This document shows, piece after piece, positions 1 through 13,600 of a stretch of 64,000 nt of DNA; the stretch's first letter is position 1; each line of letters begins with the position of its first letter. The translations under genes and the position numbers were made by a program. Location: assembly GCA_025267735.1 (NCBI GenBank), contig CM046304.1, forward strand, positions 17,050,001 through 17,114,000. The letters run 5' to 3'. The notes below the pieces were generated by a model. It was not told where the DNA came from. It saw nothing but the letters and a program-made list of their open reading frames with translations, and did not search any database. Origin of the DNA: Mactra quadrangularis (Eukaryota > Mollusca > Bivalvia > Venerida > Mactridae).

Positions 1-1510
1 ATGAAAACAATCGATTCATGACAATGAAATAAAACCCACTCATCGACACAAACAATATTTCTGTGAATAAAGCTACATGTATAATAATGACTTTAACATA
101 ACTGTGAATAATATATATTTGATTGCATATGAAACAAAAAGTGTAAGCTACAAAATGAGAACAATCAATTTCTACATAAGTATAATGTTGCAAAAATGAT
201 TGTTATACTCAAAAAACAATGATATAATGTAAGTTTATGTACATTAGTCCAATTGTTCAGTAAATTCAAATATAGCTTCCTCCCTTTGACCTGAGACAAA
301 GGTAGACAAATTTCATTATCATTTACATTTGCGAAATCAGTCAGTCTTAATGTAGAAACCATGCAGTCATGTACTGTGTTATATACATTTTTATCCCTTG
401 TCAATATGTGCAAGCTATAGTGTGGGAAAATTGAACTGTGTAATTTACTAATCCATCCCAGGTCAATGTGTAGAAGCTATATCATAGGAAAACTGCCCAG
501 TTTATTTTCTGCCACCTTGTGAACAACAAAACACACTAAACAGCACCTCTGATTTGAGAAGATTATAAATGTGATATTGCTACGAGAAAAAAATCATAAC
601 ACTTTTAACACTCAATATTGAATATCACACATTGTGAATTATTATTGTAAAATAGTTTAACACAGATTGATCAGTACGAGAAAAACACGACAGTGATTAC
701 TCTTGGCCTATTTCCAAGCATTTACGATAATCAAAATACACACTATACAAAGTTTGATGATGATTGGTACAACCAACAATACCCACAAAATTCAGACAAT
801 TTTTTTCAATCAAATTTTGGAAGCTACCACAATGCAAGCAGTGACACTAACACAGGGACGATAATTATTTCAATATTCAAGAACACCTATATAACAAAAT
901 CAATCATTGGGCTACTTTTTCAGGGCTGGACATTAAAGGTCATCCTAATGCCCGTGATGACCTACATTTGGGTTAAGGCAAATTGTTACTGCTAGAATAA
1001 CACATGATTCAGGCAAGTAAAATATATAACTGTTTGTCCAATTAGGCAACTTATTTTAAAACTTAAAGTCGAGCCCTGATTTAATGGTGCAACGTATACT
1101 CCCATTAAGTATACCAATAGAATGAGCATGATTGGCAGGTTTTTCTCATTCGGTAGATATCCAAAGTGCATATTCATGATGTAGGTACAATATGCTGTAA
1201 ACATTTTTTTTTTCATATCAAACAATGTGTATCAAAATACAATAAAAACAAACTTTGTAACATTAATGCTAAGATGATAAGAAAAATTGTGTATTGTTTT
1301 TACAAAAATTTCACACAAAAAATTTTGTCACTCATACTTAAAAACCATACAGTGGAACGTATAGTGAAACATGCTTAGAGCGCTAAGTGTCTATAATTAC
1401 ATCGAGTAATATAAGAGATATATATAATATATATATATTCATGTATAATGTATTACATTGTATTGTAAGTGAACATAGAAATATTTATTTGTTGTTTAAA
1501 CACAAAGTGA
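1..1510. other. Sequence downstream of the NHERF-like stop, no gene seen
   Basis: AT-rich sequence expected to contain the 3' UTR and end of the minus-strand NHERF-like gene. Several minus-strand AATAAA-type hexamers occur (for example 1489-1484 and 506-501), none clearly favoured. A short AT microsatellite lies at about 1412-1438. Short open frames on both strands show no family resemblance. Confidence 0.5.
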
Positions 1511-1681
1511 TCACATTTTCTGGAAAATCTCGAATTTTGATTTAAAGTCCATATTGGATTTTTGTTTTGGGTCGTTCTTCTTTTTGCGTGCTAATAATTC
1601 TCTCATTTCTTTGGCAGTTAAATTCATCGTCATCAAATCTCCACCATTGGCCTGAGCTGGTTCCGAAGTTTTTGCTGGTTC
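1511..1681 (-). CDS. NHERF1: NHERF-like last exon, ERM-binding tail and stop
   Basis: Acceptor TTTTTTACAG|GAACCAGC at 1682, phase 0; 56 codons then TGA at 1513-1511. It encodes EPAKTSEPAQANGG, then a helical basic stretch (LTAKEMRELLARKKKND) and the terminal MDFKSKFEIFQKM. Vertebrate NHERF1/2 end in a comparable amphipathic helix (MDWxxKxExFxxL) that binds the FERM domain of ezrin/radixin/moesin. The spacing of Met-Asp-aromatic, Lys, Glu and Phe is kept here, with Met instead of Leu last. The C terminus is therefore a weaker match to a self-binding PDZ ligand. A minus-strand AATAAA lies at 1489-1484, but it is close to the stop and the true poly(A) site is unresolved. Confidence 0.88.
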   Translation of the reverse strand, partial: EPAKTSEPAQANGGDLMTMNLTAKEMRELLARKKKNDPKQKSNMDFKSKFEIFQKM

Positions 1682-4600
1682 CTGTAAAAAAGGAAAAAAA
1701 TATGAAATATGATATCTATATATTGAACAACATCAGATGAATTTCTTGAGTTTTTTTTAAATGCTACTTTTTACTTCAGCTGCTATGACAAAGGTGTTTT
1801 ACTTCTTCTTTTACGGGTTGTAGCAGAGAATGAATCTGCAGAGAATACACCTGTACTGACACAGTCAGTGTTGTGAGTCATGTTAAAGTTAGAAAATTAA
1901 GTTTGGTTAAAACCCTTCTTCCACGTGTTCAGTTGACTTAAGGATCTAGTACCATAACCTCTGATAATTAAAAACATCTAGTAACATGTGATTCAAACAG
2001 TACCCATTTACACCTTGGTGAAAAGAAGCAACTAAGGTAAATTTCTTGCTCAAAGAAATTAGCAGTATCCCATGTAGGGTTTGAACCAGGAACTTCTGAC
2101 TCGTGTTCTACCACTGGATGACTGCTCCTATGTGGGTTTGAGGACATAAAAAAATATACAGTAGAACAGTATTAGGTTTCAAAATAAAACAGAACTGCTA
2201 AATTAGTTTCCAAAAAGCCAAACACAACAAAAACCCTGCAAAAAATTAAAAAATTAATGGCCCTGGTATGAGCATAAGTAAAACATCAGAGCCTCACTTC
2301 CATATAATAACCATGACCTGTCAGCAGCATAAGTAAAACCAACATTAAAATCATCATGAGTTAAAAAAATATCAATAAATATCAAACATTGCCAATATCT
2401 ATGAAAATCTAAAACTTATTGTCAATTTTAATGTTAATACAAAGCTTTTAATTAGGTCAAAATGTACCTTTTGGTATCCTGGTAGGAAGCCATGTCTGTT
2501 GTCATTGAACAGTTGGTAAATAATAACGGAAATTACGCAACCGAAAATCCATACATTAAGTTCCGATTTTTTAACAACTTTGGAATCGTGGGTCTTTTTC
2601 ATTTGTACAAAGGTACATGTACATACATACATACATACATACATATATAATATGTATACCACACCTTATACCAGTATTAATTGTTAGTTTAATTTTGAAT
2701 AAAATTCTTTGAGTATATAATTTGCATATTGGCAATGTCTGATACATGGCATATATAAATTACATGTATATGTGAAATCTAGTCTAATAAACAATGGCAT
2801 GAGATTATATAAATACAATGTCAAAAACGATGTTGATTCAAATCTAATTTTTATCAATCGTGAGTACAGAAATACTGTAGTGAATATTCAAATCAGCAAG
2901 GTTAATGTATGCACCACTGACAGTGGAATAAAATTTAACAATATATACATAAACAAACAATATATATGTAAATATAAGGTTAATAAAATCTATAGCTTGT
3001 TCACAATAACCCGAGACAAGGAATACATTTTCAATATGACTTTACACAAAGGCGACCAGCACAGTCTTGAACCATCAAATACACTATACATTGAACAATA
3101 TAACCTCTACAGAGCAAATCCTCTGCACAACAACAGTTTCTGATATTTCCCCGAGGTGTGATTTTAATTTGTTTACCCTCAGCTAAGCAATTAACAACCT
3201 CTGAACAGCAACACACTTTAGTCCCTCCCATTAGGAGTTGTTAAAGAGAGGTTGTACTGTACATAAATACAGGCAGTCTTATAAAATTCACAATTGTGCC
3301 AGTAGCCTTTGATTTCACATGTATCAGCCAGCCACAGTGTAGTAGCTAATACATGTCATATGTCAGTTTTTGGCCACAACAAGTTGATGATATGTTCTAC
3401 GGATTTTTTTAGAAAAAAATGGGGCGAGCGAGCGAAGGAAATTTTTTTTAAAAAAATCTTAATTCAGTTGCTTTATATAGCAGTTTGACCAAATTTTTAT
3501 GAGCGAGCGAGGAAATAAAAATTTTTTTTTGTAAAAACCGTCAAAATTAAGGTGCGAGCGAATCCATAGAACATATGATCAATTTGTTGTGGCCTTAGTC
3601 TCAGGTCAAAATGAACAAGCTATATATGGGAATATATACATAGGAACAGTTATATTGGGGTGTTTAAATAATTATGTAGATTCTTATGTATACTTTCAAG
3701 GTTATATTCAACATAAAATTACAGATAAACAAATTTTTAATCATTTTCCATCATGAGTCAGTTTTAATCTTATTAATTCAATATCATGTCCTTAAACGAT
3801 GACCAGGGATATGACGATATCAATCTCCGTAAACAGAGATCCTGTTCTACTCGCGTTATCGTACTGGATCTCTACTTAGTCAATGCAAGGTCACGTTGAG
3901 ATGAACTTTGTGTCGACCAATCAATGCGTAGCTTTCATCTAGACGAGAACACTATTAATCACATTTTGATTTCGTAATTTCTATTTTCAGACCAATGTTT
4001 GCATGCAAATTTAACAGCGGTATTATTCACAGTCTGCGATTGGGCGGCTCATTTCAAATTGCGTGACGTAGAAGATGTAAACAAGTTACGTATCATAACA
4101 ATTTCGTCATGAATATTATGATGAGAAAAGGTCACCTGAACGTGACCTTCGTTTGAAAAAGGCCAGATCTAAATTAGCGAGTATGTGAGCGGTAAAATTT
4201 TATATCGGGTTTTAATCAGATTGTGACGATATACACTGTCAAAGTATTATGTACAGATGAATGTTTATCAAATGGTTTGAAGAAAGGAAAACACTTATTC
4301 AGTCAATGGATAATTTTTTTTGTCCTTTTAAATTTTCAACGATTAAAGCTATATGCTCTAGTATCTATGATATTACTATAATGCTATAGTATGCAGAAAG
4401 TGCATTCCATTCTAAAACATTTTAATGACAGAATAATTTTGCAACAACTGAGGGGAAACATGCTATGATGTATACATTCTTGGGAGGGGATTAGGGCCTA
4501 ATTTCAGCCCCCAAAATTGACATTAACACTTATGTAATATCCTAACAAACATAAAATAAAAATCAATGTAAAAAAGAATTAACTACATAACAATAAATGT

Positions 4601-7600
4601 AATGTGGAAACCACATTAAAGCTGGATTTAAAAACTAACCCAAAAATTACAAAGGGAAATAATCCATAAGATTTCATTGAAAAATCCGGCTAAAAATACA
4701 GAAGGATGTAGACTAGTTTTGCACTGATCGGTGGAAATAAATGTTTATTAACTCAATTTTTTCATACATTGTACATTCTATTTATTCACAGAAGACGAGT
4801 TATTCACATTCAATATTCAAACATCTTTTCAAATTCTATGTTGTAATGAACTTAGATTGTATAAAATGAACTTGACATCCTTTTTATCAATATGCTTTTG
4901 TCATAATTCAATTACATCCTTTTTGCATATAAAACTCATAAATGAAATCAATAAAACTCATGATATAGACATTCAAATATACTACAACTCTGTCTCAATA
5001 AATATTAAACGGCACTTACATATCGCAGATTCAGCGGAAAACGGTCATAACTTAATATAAGAAAAGAGTGAGTTACGACCGTTTTCCGCTAAACCCTCGA
5101 TATTCAAAACAGACATGATTGGGAAAAGGAGTATGGTAAACTCTTTTCAACATCATATGACCTACATAGCTTTCTTTGATTGAATTTATTTTGCAGGATA
5201 ACAGCTAGAGGTAACTCATGCTTTACAATTTTATTCTAAAATTTGTTATAAGCAAATACGACAACTCCCAAGATCCTTGAGCTACTTTAGACAGAATGCA
5301 GGCCTTTGTTATCAGTTTTTTCTTTTATATGTGCCAGCTGAAACCTGGATCCTTTTTTAAATGTAACCAGCATATCTGGAACTTTTTTTCTTACCACTTT
5401 TTATTTGCTCTTTCAAAAAGAATCAGACAACTTCTTATAAAAGCAGCAATTGGCCTTAACCTACAAGCTCGAAGCCATTTAGGAAACAGGGTCATTCAAT
5501 AGGTCTAGTAAAAATTACATATTTCAAATAGTCAGGCTAGTTGATAATTTTGCTATAAAAATTATTACAAAATAAATCAGGCTAGAGTAGGGATTAAACG
5601 ATGATCGATTATAATCGATATTCGCTCGTTTCAGTAAAAGTTGGAGACAATCGATCATGAAGTTTAATAGTAGATTATCTCTAATGTCAGTTATACATTT
5701 TTATTGACAATGAGTAATTCTAGTTTCAATCAATTAATATTACTAAAGAAAAAACATTTCATGGGAATAAAATTCTTCTTAATTAAACAATTATGGGTAC
5801 ATTTTTACTACTACTCTATCATTGTAAATCATTGAGATCAGTGTTGCTATTTTTAGTCGGCAACATGGAAGTCGCCATAATTGGACAATATATAGTCCCC
5901 AAGATTTCCAATTCTGTATGGGTACTGAATTTTGAAAATTGATTCTATTATTAAACATTAACAACCACCAAACCACTAATTATACTGGTTTATTATGCAT
6001 GATTTAATATTCTATTATAATTATATGAAACAAAACCACTTAAACCATTGCAACATATTGTCATATATTTCCGTAAATCCTGAATAAAAGCCCTGAGTAA
6101 ATGTTTCGATTATATAATCGATGATTGATCGAAAAGGGTAGTCTGATTATTTCCAATGATTGATTATATTCATCTTCCAATTATGAAACCCTAGGCTAGT
6201 GTCCTATTATATTTAAAACGAGGATTGGTATAGAGGCATATCACCACATTGTGGGGTTTCCAAGAAGGGTATAACTGGAAGCTATCATGAATTGAACCAT
6301 TGAGCATCTATGAATTTAGAGACCATTAATCTGCTTATCAAAAAACAATTAACAGTTCTATGGGCTTGATTGACATTCTCGCCTTTCCTTCTTTTTAAAG
6401 GTACTAGTTCACAGATTTGGTTAAGATTTTCTATATTTTCAAAATACCATTAAGTGTCTGTAACTGTGTCAAAAAAATAATTCTTAATATTTTATTATAT
6501 CTGTGAATGAGTACCTTTAAATGAATTTTCAAATTCCTAAATGAATATACAGGGTATTTATGTAATTCTTGGCAAAATGACTAATTGTTTGAAATATTTC
6601 CATGGGGTTCGTTTCTTTAAGGATAAAATCAAAACCCTATTTTGCCTAAACAAAATTTTGAAATTTGACTTTTTGATATATTATGCATACTAAGCAGATT
6701 TAAATGAAAACGTCATACCTTTCTGTAACTGTATTTTGATATGAGGTATAGAATTTTAATTCTATACGATTTATTTTATAGCATTCAATCATGGAATGTA
6801 ATTTAAGAACCCATAAGCATTAAAACTTCCCGAACAAATTATTCACATAAAAAAGTGCAAAATAGTGAAATATAATATAAGCATGAAAAAAACCATTTTT
6901 ACAAAATTGGTAATTTAAGATATTCAACCTTGTTATAAAGTATTTCTATGAAAGTCAAATTCAAGGACAAATGCTTTAAAAAATACATAAAGAAAATGAA
7001 GTTTTTAAAAACTGTAATATCATGAGTTTAGCACACAATGGTAGTACCGGTAACTCACTCTTTTTTATATTGAATTATGACAGTTTTCCGCTAAACCCAT
7101 GATATTGCTTATATTTCATCATCTAAACTCAGACTGATATAAATTTCACAGAATGGGGTCAATGCAAACTGTTTTCCTAGGTAAAATAATTCTAATAATT
7201 TAATATAATCAAGTTAAATTTTATTAACTTTTTACAGTCATTTGAAAATAGGTCAAGGTCCCTCGATCCAGCCTTCCCCTTACTAGATTTACTAGCTAAA
7301 CTGTATATAGAATGATGTACAGTAAGTAACTCTCAAGTATTTTATCAAGATTGACAAATTATTTTTATATTCAAGTACCTGATCTTCAGAATGTAAACAA
7401 ACTATAGTTTTTATCAAATTCTCCCAGCAGCCAAAATATACATAAAAGATTCAAAGAGCCAATGAAATAACAATTACATTTCTTTGTCCAAAAATGCTCA
7501 AAAAGATTCAAAGAGCGCATAAAAAAATCTTTATATTTCTCTGTCCTAAAATATCCACATTAGCCTGTGAGTGGTATTTGTTTACCTCGGAATCTTCTAC

Positions 7601-10600
7601 ACAAAATATATTTTGTACATGACCTAATTTACTGTTAATCTCAATTTTTACGCGGAGGATTCAGAGTTAATGATAAAAACTAAACAGGATAAATTTTTGT
7701 GCAGAGGATTTAGGGCAGATGATCAAAACTCGACGAATCAATTGGAGGTTTCAGTTAAAGAAAAAGAGCAATTCAATTATTTGTCTGATCACATTTAGAT
7801 CACATAGGTGATTATAGACCCTGATAATTAAAGACACAACTTATCATAAATTTTGACACATGTATTGCATGCTTTTTCGTGGCTAGATATAACGGTAGAA
7901 TTTCAGTAAGTCACGTAGAATGGATATAATAATTGAGGCCCTGCAATGAGTGTATGAACCTAGTTCAAATGTAGCTCAATTAAATGTTGTCTGCTAAATT
8001 AAAATTTTATCCATTGTTTAAAAAATGGTGGAAAATTGTCTGAATGACAAACAGTTTTGAACTAGGTGCTGCAAAAGCAATTTACTTACTCAATTTTGTC
8101 AGAGATATTCATAAATTTATATGTTATACAGTACTTGTAACATAATGAATAACTATGCATGGGCCTCAGTTTATTTCACTTGCTAGCAAACACGAAAAAG
8201 TCATGAAACATGTAATACTCGAAATTTTCACCTCTACTATGATGTAACCACTGTACTACAATTTTCTTTTGATGTCCAAGATTTATAAGTTGTGTCTTTA
8301 AGGACAAAGAATAATAAAAAATAATAATAACAGGCAACTTGTACTGGGAAATGTCTTGTTTATGCTAATCCTCAATGTAATATAACTCCAGCTGTCTGCG
8401 ATTGTTATCTACTTACTCACACATAATCATTAATGATAAGTGGTAGTATTTAACAAATTCCAGACTATATAAGCACCAAGTTTGTTCACAATATTCACTT
8501 TATGAGTCACCATTTATAAAATTGTAAATAATTCCAATTACAGTCAACCCTAATTATTACATTAATAAGTTACGCTGTATCATCTATAAGCTTGCTGGAA
8601 AGCATAAAAAAGCTTGAGTGCTGAAAATATCTATTATCTAAAAAGCATAATATAATCATGAAAATTGATATTTTCCCCAAAATTGTATTTTTATTAGGAG
8701 GATAATAGGCAAATTGCAAGCTCTGTCATTTATATATAACCAAATTACCAAAAAATACCATTAGCGGGATAACCATCAGGAATACTGAGAGGTCCTTTAA
8801 TCGGATCAATAAGTTCTGTTCTGTCATAAAAATTCCATCCTCGGCAACCACAGTTCTTTTTTCTGTTTCACTCCATAAATACCGTGAGAAATTTGAATGG
8901 CAAAATCTCGTTTAAATGAATATGCATTAGGCAGGGGAGACCAATCTTTTTCCAATTTAAGTGCATTACAATTAAATACTCTTCAATAACAATGACATCA
9001 TACTGGGATTTTCTTCACCCGCTTTAGAAAAATCACTGATGGAGGCCGGCATTTCGAATGGTTAACAAAACCTTAGATAATAAACATAATTTCATTGGCT
9101 AGATTTTCACTGTGGTTTCCTCGCAGAGCCAATGAAACTACCTCATTAATTATTCACAATTACAAGATTTTCCTATCCAAATGGCTCACTGTACATAATC
9201 CAGCATTGAGGAGTAATGTATCATGGAATAGCCGACAATGAAAAATTGTAGATATTTTATAATTTATTTTACTTACCACTCTCATGGGTTGTGAGGCTGG
9301 AGCTGGTGAACTGTCACCATTGGTTACAGTAGCTGTAATGATAAAATATAATAAATGAATAATTAATCAATAATAACTCATAAATCTCACCCAGATAGAT
9401 CAGTCAGTAGCTCTAAACTAACTGATCCAAGAGTCTTGGGTTTGATTCCAAGGCCAGGGATACAAGGCACATTATCTAGTTTTGAAAAGCCAAAATTAAA
9501 CATCAAGAGCTATAGCACAAAATATTCAATAAGCACATCAAAACAAGTGTCTAGGTTTTAATCTACGACAAACTATAGAAAAACTGTATGTTATTTTAAT
9601 TCTAACATTGAAAAACCCACATGCCTATGTTAGAAGAAGAATTTCATTTCATTCCCTGTAATTGGGTAATATAATAGAAAAAGTATGATAAGTTAATTCA
9701 ATGGGCTAGCAGGCATTATTATCTGATGAAGTTCCAAAACCACTTCGACCCTCTGACCCACTGAAACTATTCTGAGAGAGCCATTCTATTCATCAATATA
9801 AACAGCATAGTTAGATGCTCTCAAGAAACAAGACTGCATTGACATCAACGTAAGCCACCACAGTCATTGCCTTTACCAATACTACCCAAATGTCTGGGAC
9901 TAAAAAAATTGATTTGGGCTATTAAAATTATTTTTTCAAATAGTCAGGCTAGTTGGTAATTTCCACTTTACAATATAACACAATAATCAGGCTAGTGTTT
10001 GAGAAAATTCAAGAGACTTAATAATGATCTACCCTATAGCTTTCGTGGATCTTGCTCATGAAATTATTTCTACTGCTTTTCTCCCTCCTACCAATGATTC
10101 TTAATCATGTAGGGCAGTTGTCAGTCACTGACGAAAGTATGGGCGTTGTAGTGGGTTAAAAGCAAATCCAGAGATTAAGCCTTTTTAGGAACATTGAGTA
10201 AGTTGAGTTGCTGTCATTGTATGACCTATACAATGTGTTGCTACAGAGTTAAACCCAACAAAAACAAACAAACATCATATTTAAATACCTAATCCATAAA
10301 ACAGAGACAAAAAGGGTAAATTTCACAATCAAGCCATTAAGTCCCGCCCTCTCTCAACCATTGAAACCACAATATATAACTTCATAATCAAGACCGATTC
10401 GCTTACAGTCATTCTCACTAACTTTAACCCACTCATCAAATTTCAACATATTTTCCCATAATCAAACACAACATGTAATTTTAATGATGTTACAAAAATT
10501 TAATGTTTTCTGAAATCATTTGAATAAAGAAGACAGTCCAAAAACAAACACAATAAAGTATGAAACATCAAACAACTCAATTTTATCATCTCAAAGTTAT

Positions 10601-13600
10601 AAAATTTCATTTTCAACATAATATCAAATTTTAATGGTGAGACAAATACACCAGCCTAGAGAATTCATTTTTTTAAAACCATTAATGTGTAACAATGAGA
10701 GGGTAATACATGCAGACTGGTTAACTTGTTTAAGCAGTGCTTGCAATATTCAATGGCTGAAAAAATGAGAATGTGAAAAACATCAATCCAACAGATTTTT
10801 TCTGTACAGCAAAGGCATCAGAAAAGGTTTCATAATAAAATTCTTGCAGTCACCAACAAACATGTTAAACTGACAGACAAATCCTGTAAAATATTAGAAG
10901 GTTCATCTAGAGATCTGCAGGATTACAGGACAGAGTGTCTGGCAAAAAATTTGATCACATTCACACAGTTTTCAATTCATCAAAATATGCAAAAGATGTT
11001 CCGTCCTGTAAGAATTGGATAAGTCATGTAAAATTTTGATCTTTACAAAACATAATGTCCAGTAATAAACTGTTGAGTTTCACAGTGACTGTGATTGCCT
11101 TAAGTCATAGAAATCAACATCCGTATTCTGTGATGGTACATTATAATAGGCAAACAGACAGGCTGTGAGGAGTGAACACCTTTAAGCTATCCCTTATTCC
11201 ATGGAGTATTAAAAAACACCAATGCAAGAACAACCCTCGAGTTAGGGCACATTACCAGCAAGAAAAAAACTTGAATCATGGCCGATTATCAAACAGTAAA
11301 TATAAAATGACAAACTAGATAAATAAAAATAACACATACCAGTGGTTAGATTGTAAGCCATTGTTAACAGAGTAGCAACTTTATATTATAAACCAATAAT
11401 ATCCAGTAGCAGAAATATTCTATATTTGGTTACAATACAACGCATATAACCAGAGATTGTTCAGTGAAGAGAGCATAGAGCTATGTCATAGAGCTTAATA
11501 TTACAGCAAGTCAACTCTGCCAGTCTGCCTGCCTGCCTGTCTTTCTACATTCAATATTTTACAATTATTTGGAAAATTCAATATTGGTCTAGACCAGAAC
11601 AGCATCTCTCCTCAAAGCTGAGAGTTAAAACAACACTTAACTGAAAAAACTAGTTGACATTGTATGAGATTACAGCAACAAATTACTAACAACGCAGGAA
11701 TACGTCGTAGAAAATTGCCAAGAAAGGGAAAATAATGGAAAGCTTCTTAAAAATGTCTGGAAACACAGAATCTTATTATAGACATCTATAAACAACAGTA
11801 GGTGGTTTCCTTAAGTTAATCTTAATGGAAAACAAACATCAGCATTCAACAATAAATCTTATTAACCTAGATTCTTGGTCACTTGGTCGTATAATTACAT
11901 GAAATAAAAACATTTTTAGACACAGACATTAAGAAATGGTATTAAATTGTGACATTTAGGTTAATGGCCATATTAGGAAAATGTCATCAGTCATTATCAT
12001 TTATCTTGTGTTGACACACATTGCCATTGGAATATAACATTTGGAATGAGATGTTACAGAGGCTAGCCCAATATTAATGAATAAGAAATAAATACTTTTT
12101 TCTTGGAAGACCATCCTTTTATTTGACATTGAATTTTCTATCAAATTCAAACAGTAAAGAATGATACACAATCAGGAATTTTCAATCAGACTCAAACAGA
12201 ACAGATGCACAATCAGAAATTTTCACTCAGATTCAAACAGAACACATGCACAATCAGGAATTTTCAATCAGACTCAAACAGAACAGATGCACAATCAGAA
12301 ATTTTCACTCAGATTCAAACAGAACACATGCACAATCAGAAATTTTCAATCAGTTACAAACAGAACAGATGCACAATCAGAAATTTTCAATCAGTTACAA
12401 ACAGAACAGATGCACAATCAGAAATTTTCAATCAGTTACAAACAGAACAGATACACAATCAGAAATTTTCAATCAGTTACAAACAGAACAGATGCACAAT
12501 CAGATATTTTCACCCAGATACAAACAGAACAGATGCACAATCAGAAATTTTCAATCAGATACAAACAGAACAGATGCACAATCAGAAATTTTCAATCAGT
12601 TACAAACAGAACAGAACAGATGCACAATCAGAAATTTTCACCCAGATACAAACAGAACAGATACCCAATCAGAAATTTTCACCCAGATACAAACAGAACA
12701 GATGCACAATCAGAAATTTTCAATCAGTTACAAACAGAACAGAACAGATGCACTATCAGAAATTTTCACCCAGATACAAACATAACAGATACCCAATCAG
12801 AAATTTTCACCCAGATACAAACAGAACAGATGCACAATCAGAAATATTCAATCAGTTACAAACAGAACAGAACAGATGCACAATCAGAAATTATCAATCA
12901 GTTACAAAAGAACAGATGCACAATCAGGAATTATCAATCAGTTACAAACAGAACAGAACAGATGCACAATCAGAAATTATCAATCAGTTACAAAAGAACA
13001 GATGCACAATCAGGAATTATCAATCAGTTACAAACAGAACAGATGCACAATCAGAAATTATCAATCAGTTACAAACAGAACAGATGCACAATCAGGAATT
13101 ATCAATCAGTTACAAACAGAACAGATGCACAATCAGGAATTATCAATCTGAGTTTCTAACAGTACAGATGCACAATCAGGAATTTTCAATCGGTTACAAA
13201 CAGAGCAGATGCACAATCAGAAATTTTCACTCAGATGCAAACAGAACAGATACACAATCAGAAATTTTCACTCAGATACAAACAGAACAGATGCACAATC
13301 AGAAATTTTCACTCAGATACAAACAGAACAGATGCACAATCAGAAATTTTCAATCAGTTACAAACAGAACAGATGCACAATCAAAAATTTTCACTCAGAT
13401 AAAAACAGAACAGATGCACAATCAGAAATTTTCACTCAGATACAAACAGAACATATACATTATCAGAAATTTTCACTCAGATTCAAACAGAACAAATGCA
13501 CAATCAGGAATTTTCACTCAGATTCAAACAGAACAGATGCACAATCAGGAATTTTCACTCAGATTCAAACAGTACAGACATACAACAAAAATAAATCTAA

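Larger units (their letters stand above)
1682..9276 (-). other. Intron between NHERF-like linker and last exons
   Basis: A 7.6-kb intron. It holds a SINE fragment (1975-2140), a CATA microsatellite (2621-2645), two inverted-repeat MITEs (3372-3594 and 5020-5103), a CpG-rich patch with inverted repeats (3780-4190), a hAT-like element (5588-6193), a hairpin fragment (about 7050-7105) and a 57-bp direct duplication (7444-7560). The rest is AT-rich without coding signal. Confidence 0.6.

Noticed and set aside
2772..3143. 123-codon plus-strand frame
   Set aside because: AT-driven Asn/Ile/Lys/Tyr composition, no domain, no splice or promoter support; inside an intron of the opposite strand and overlapping repeat-like sequence.
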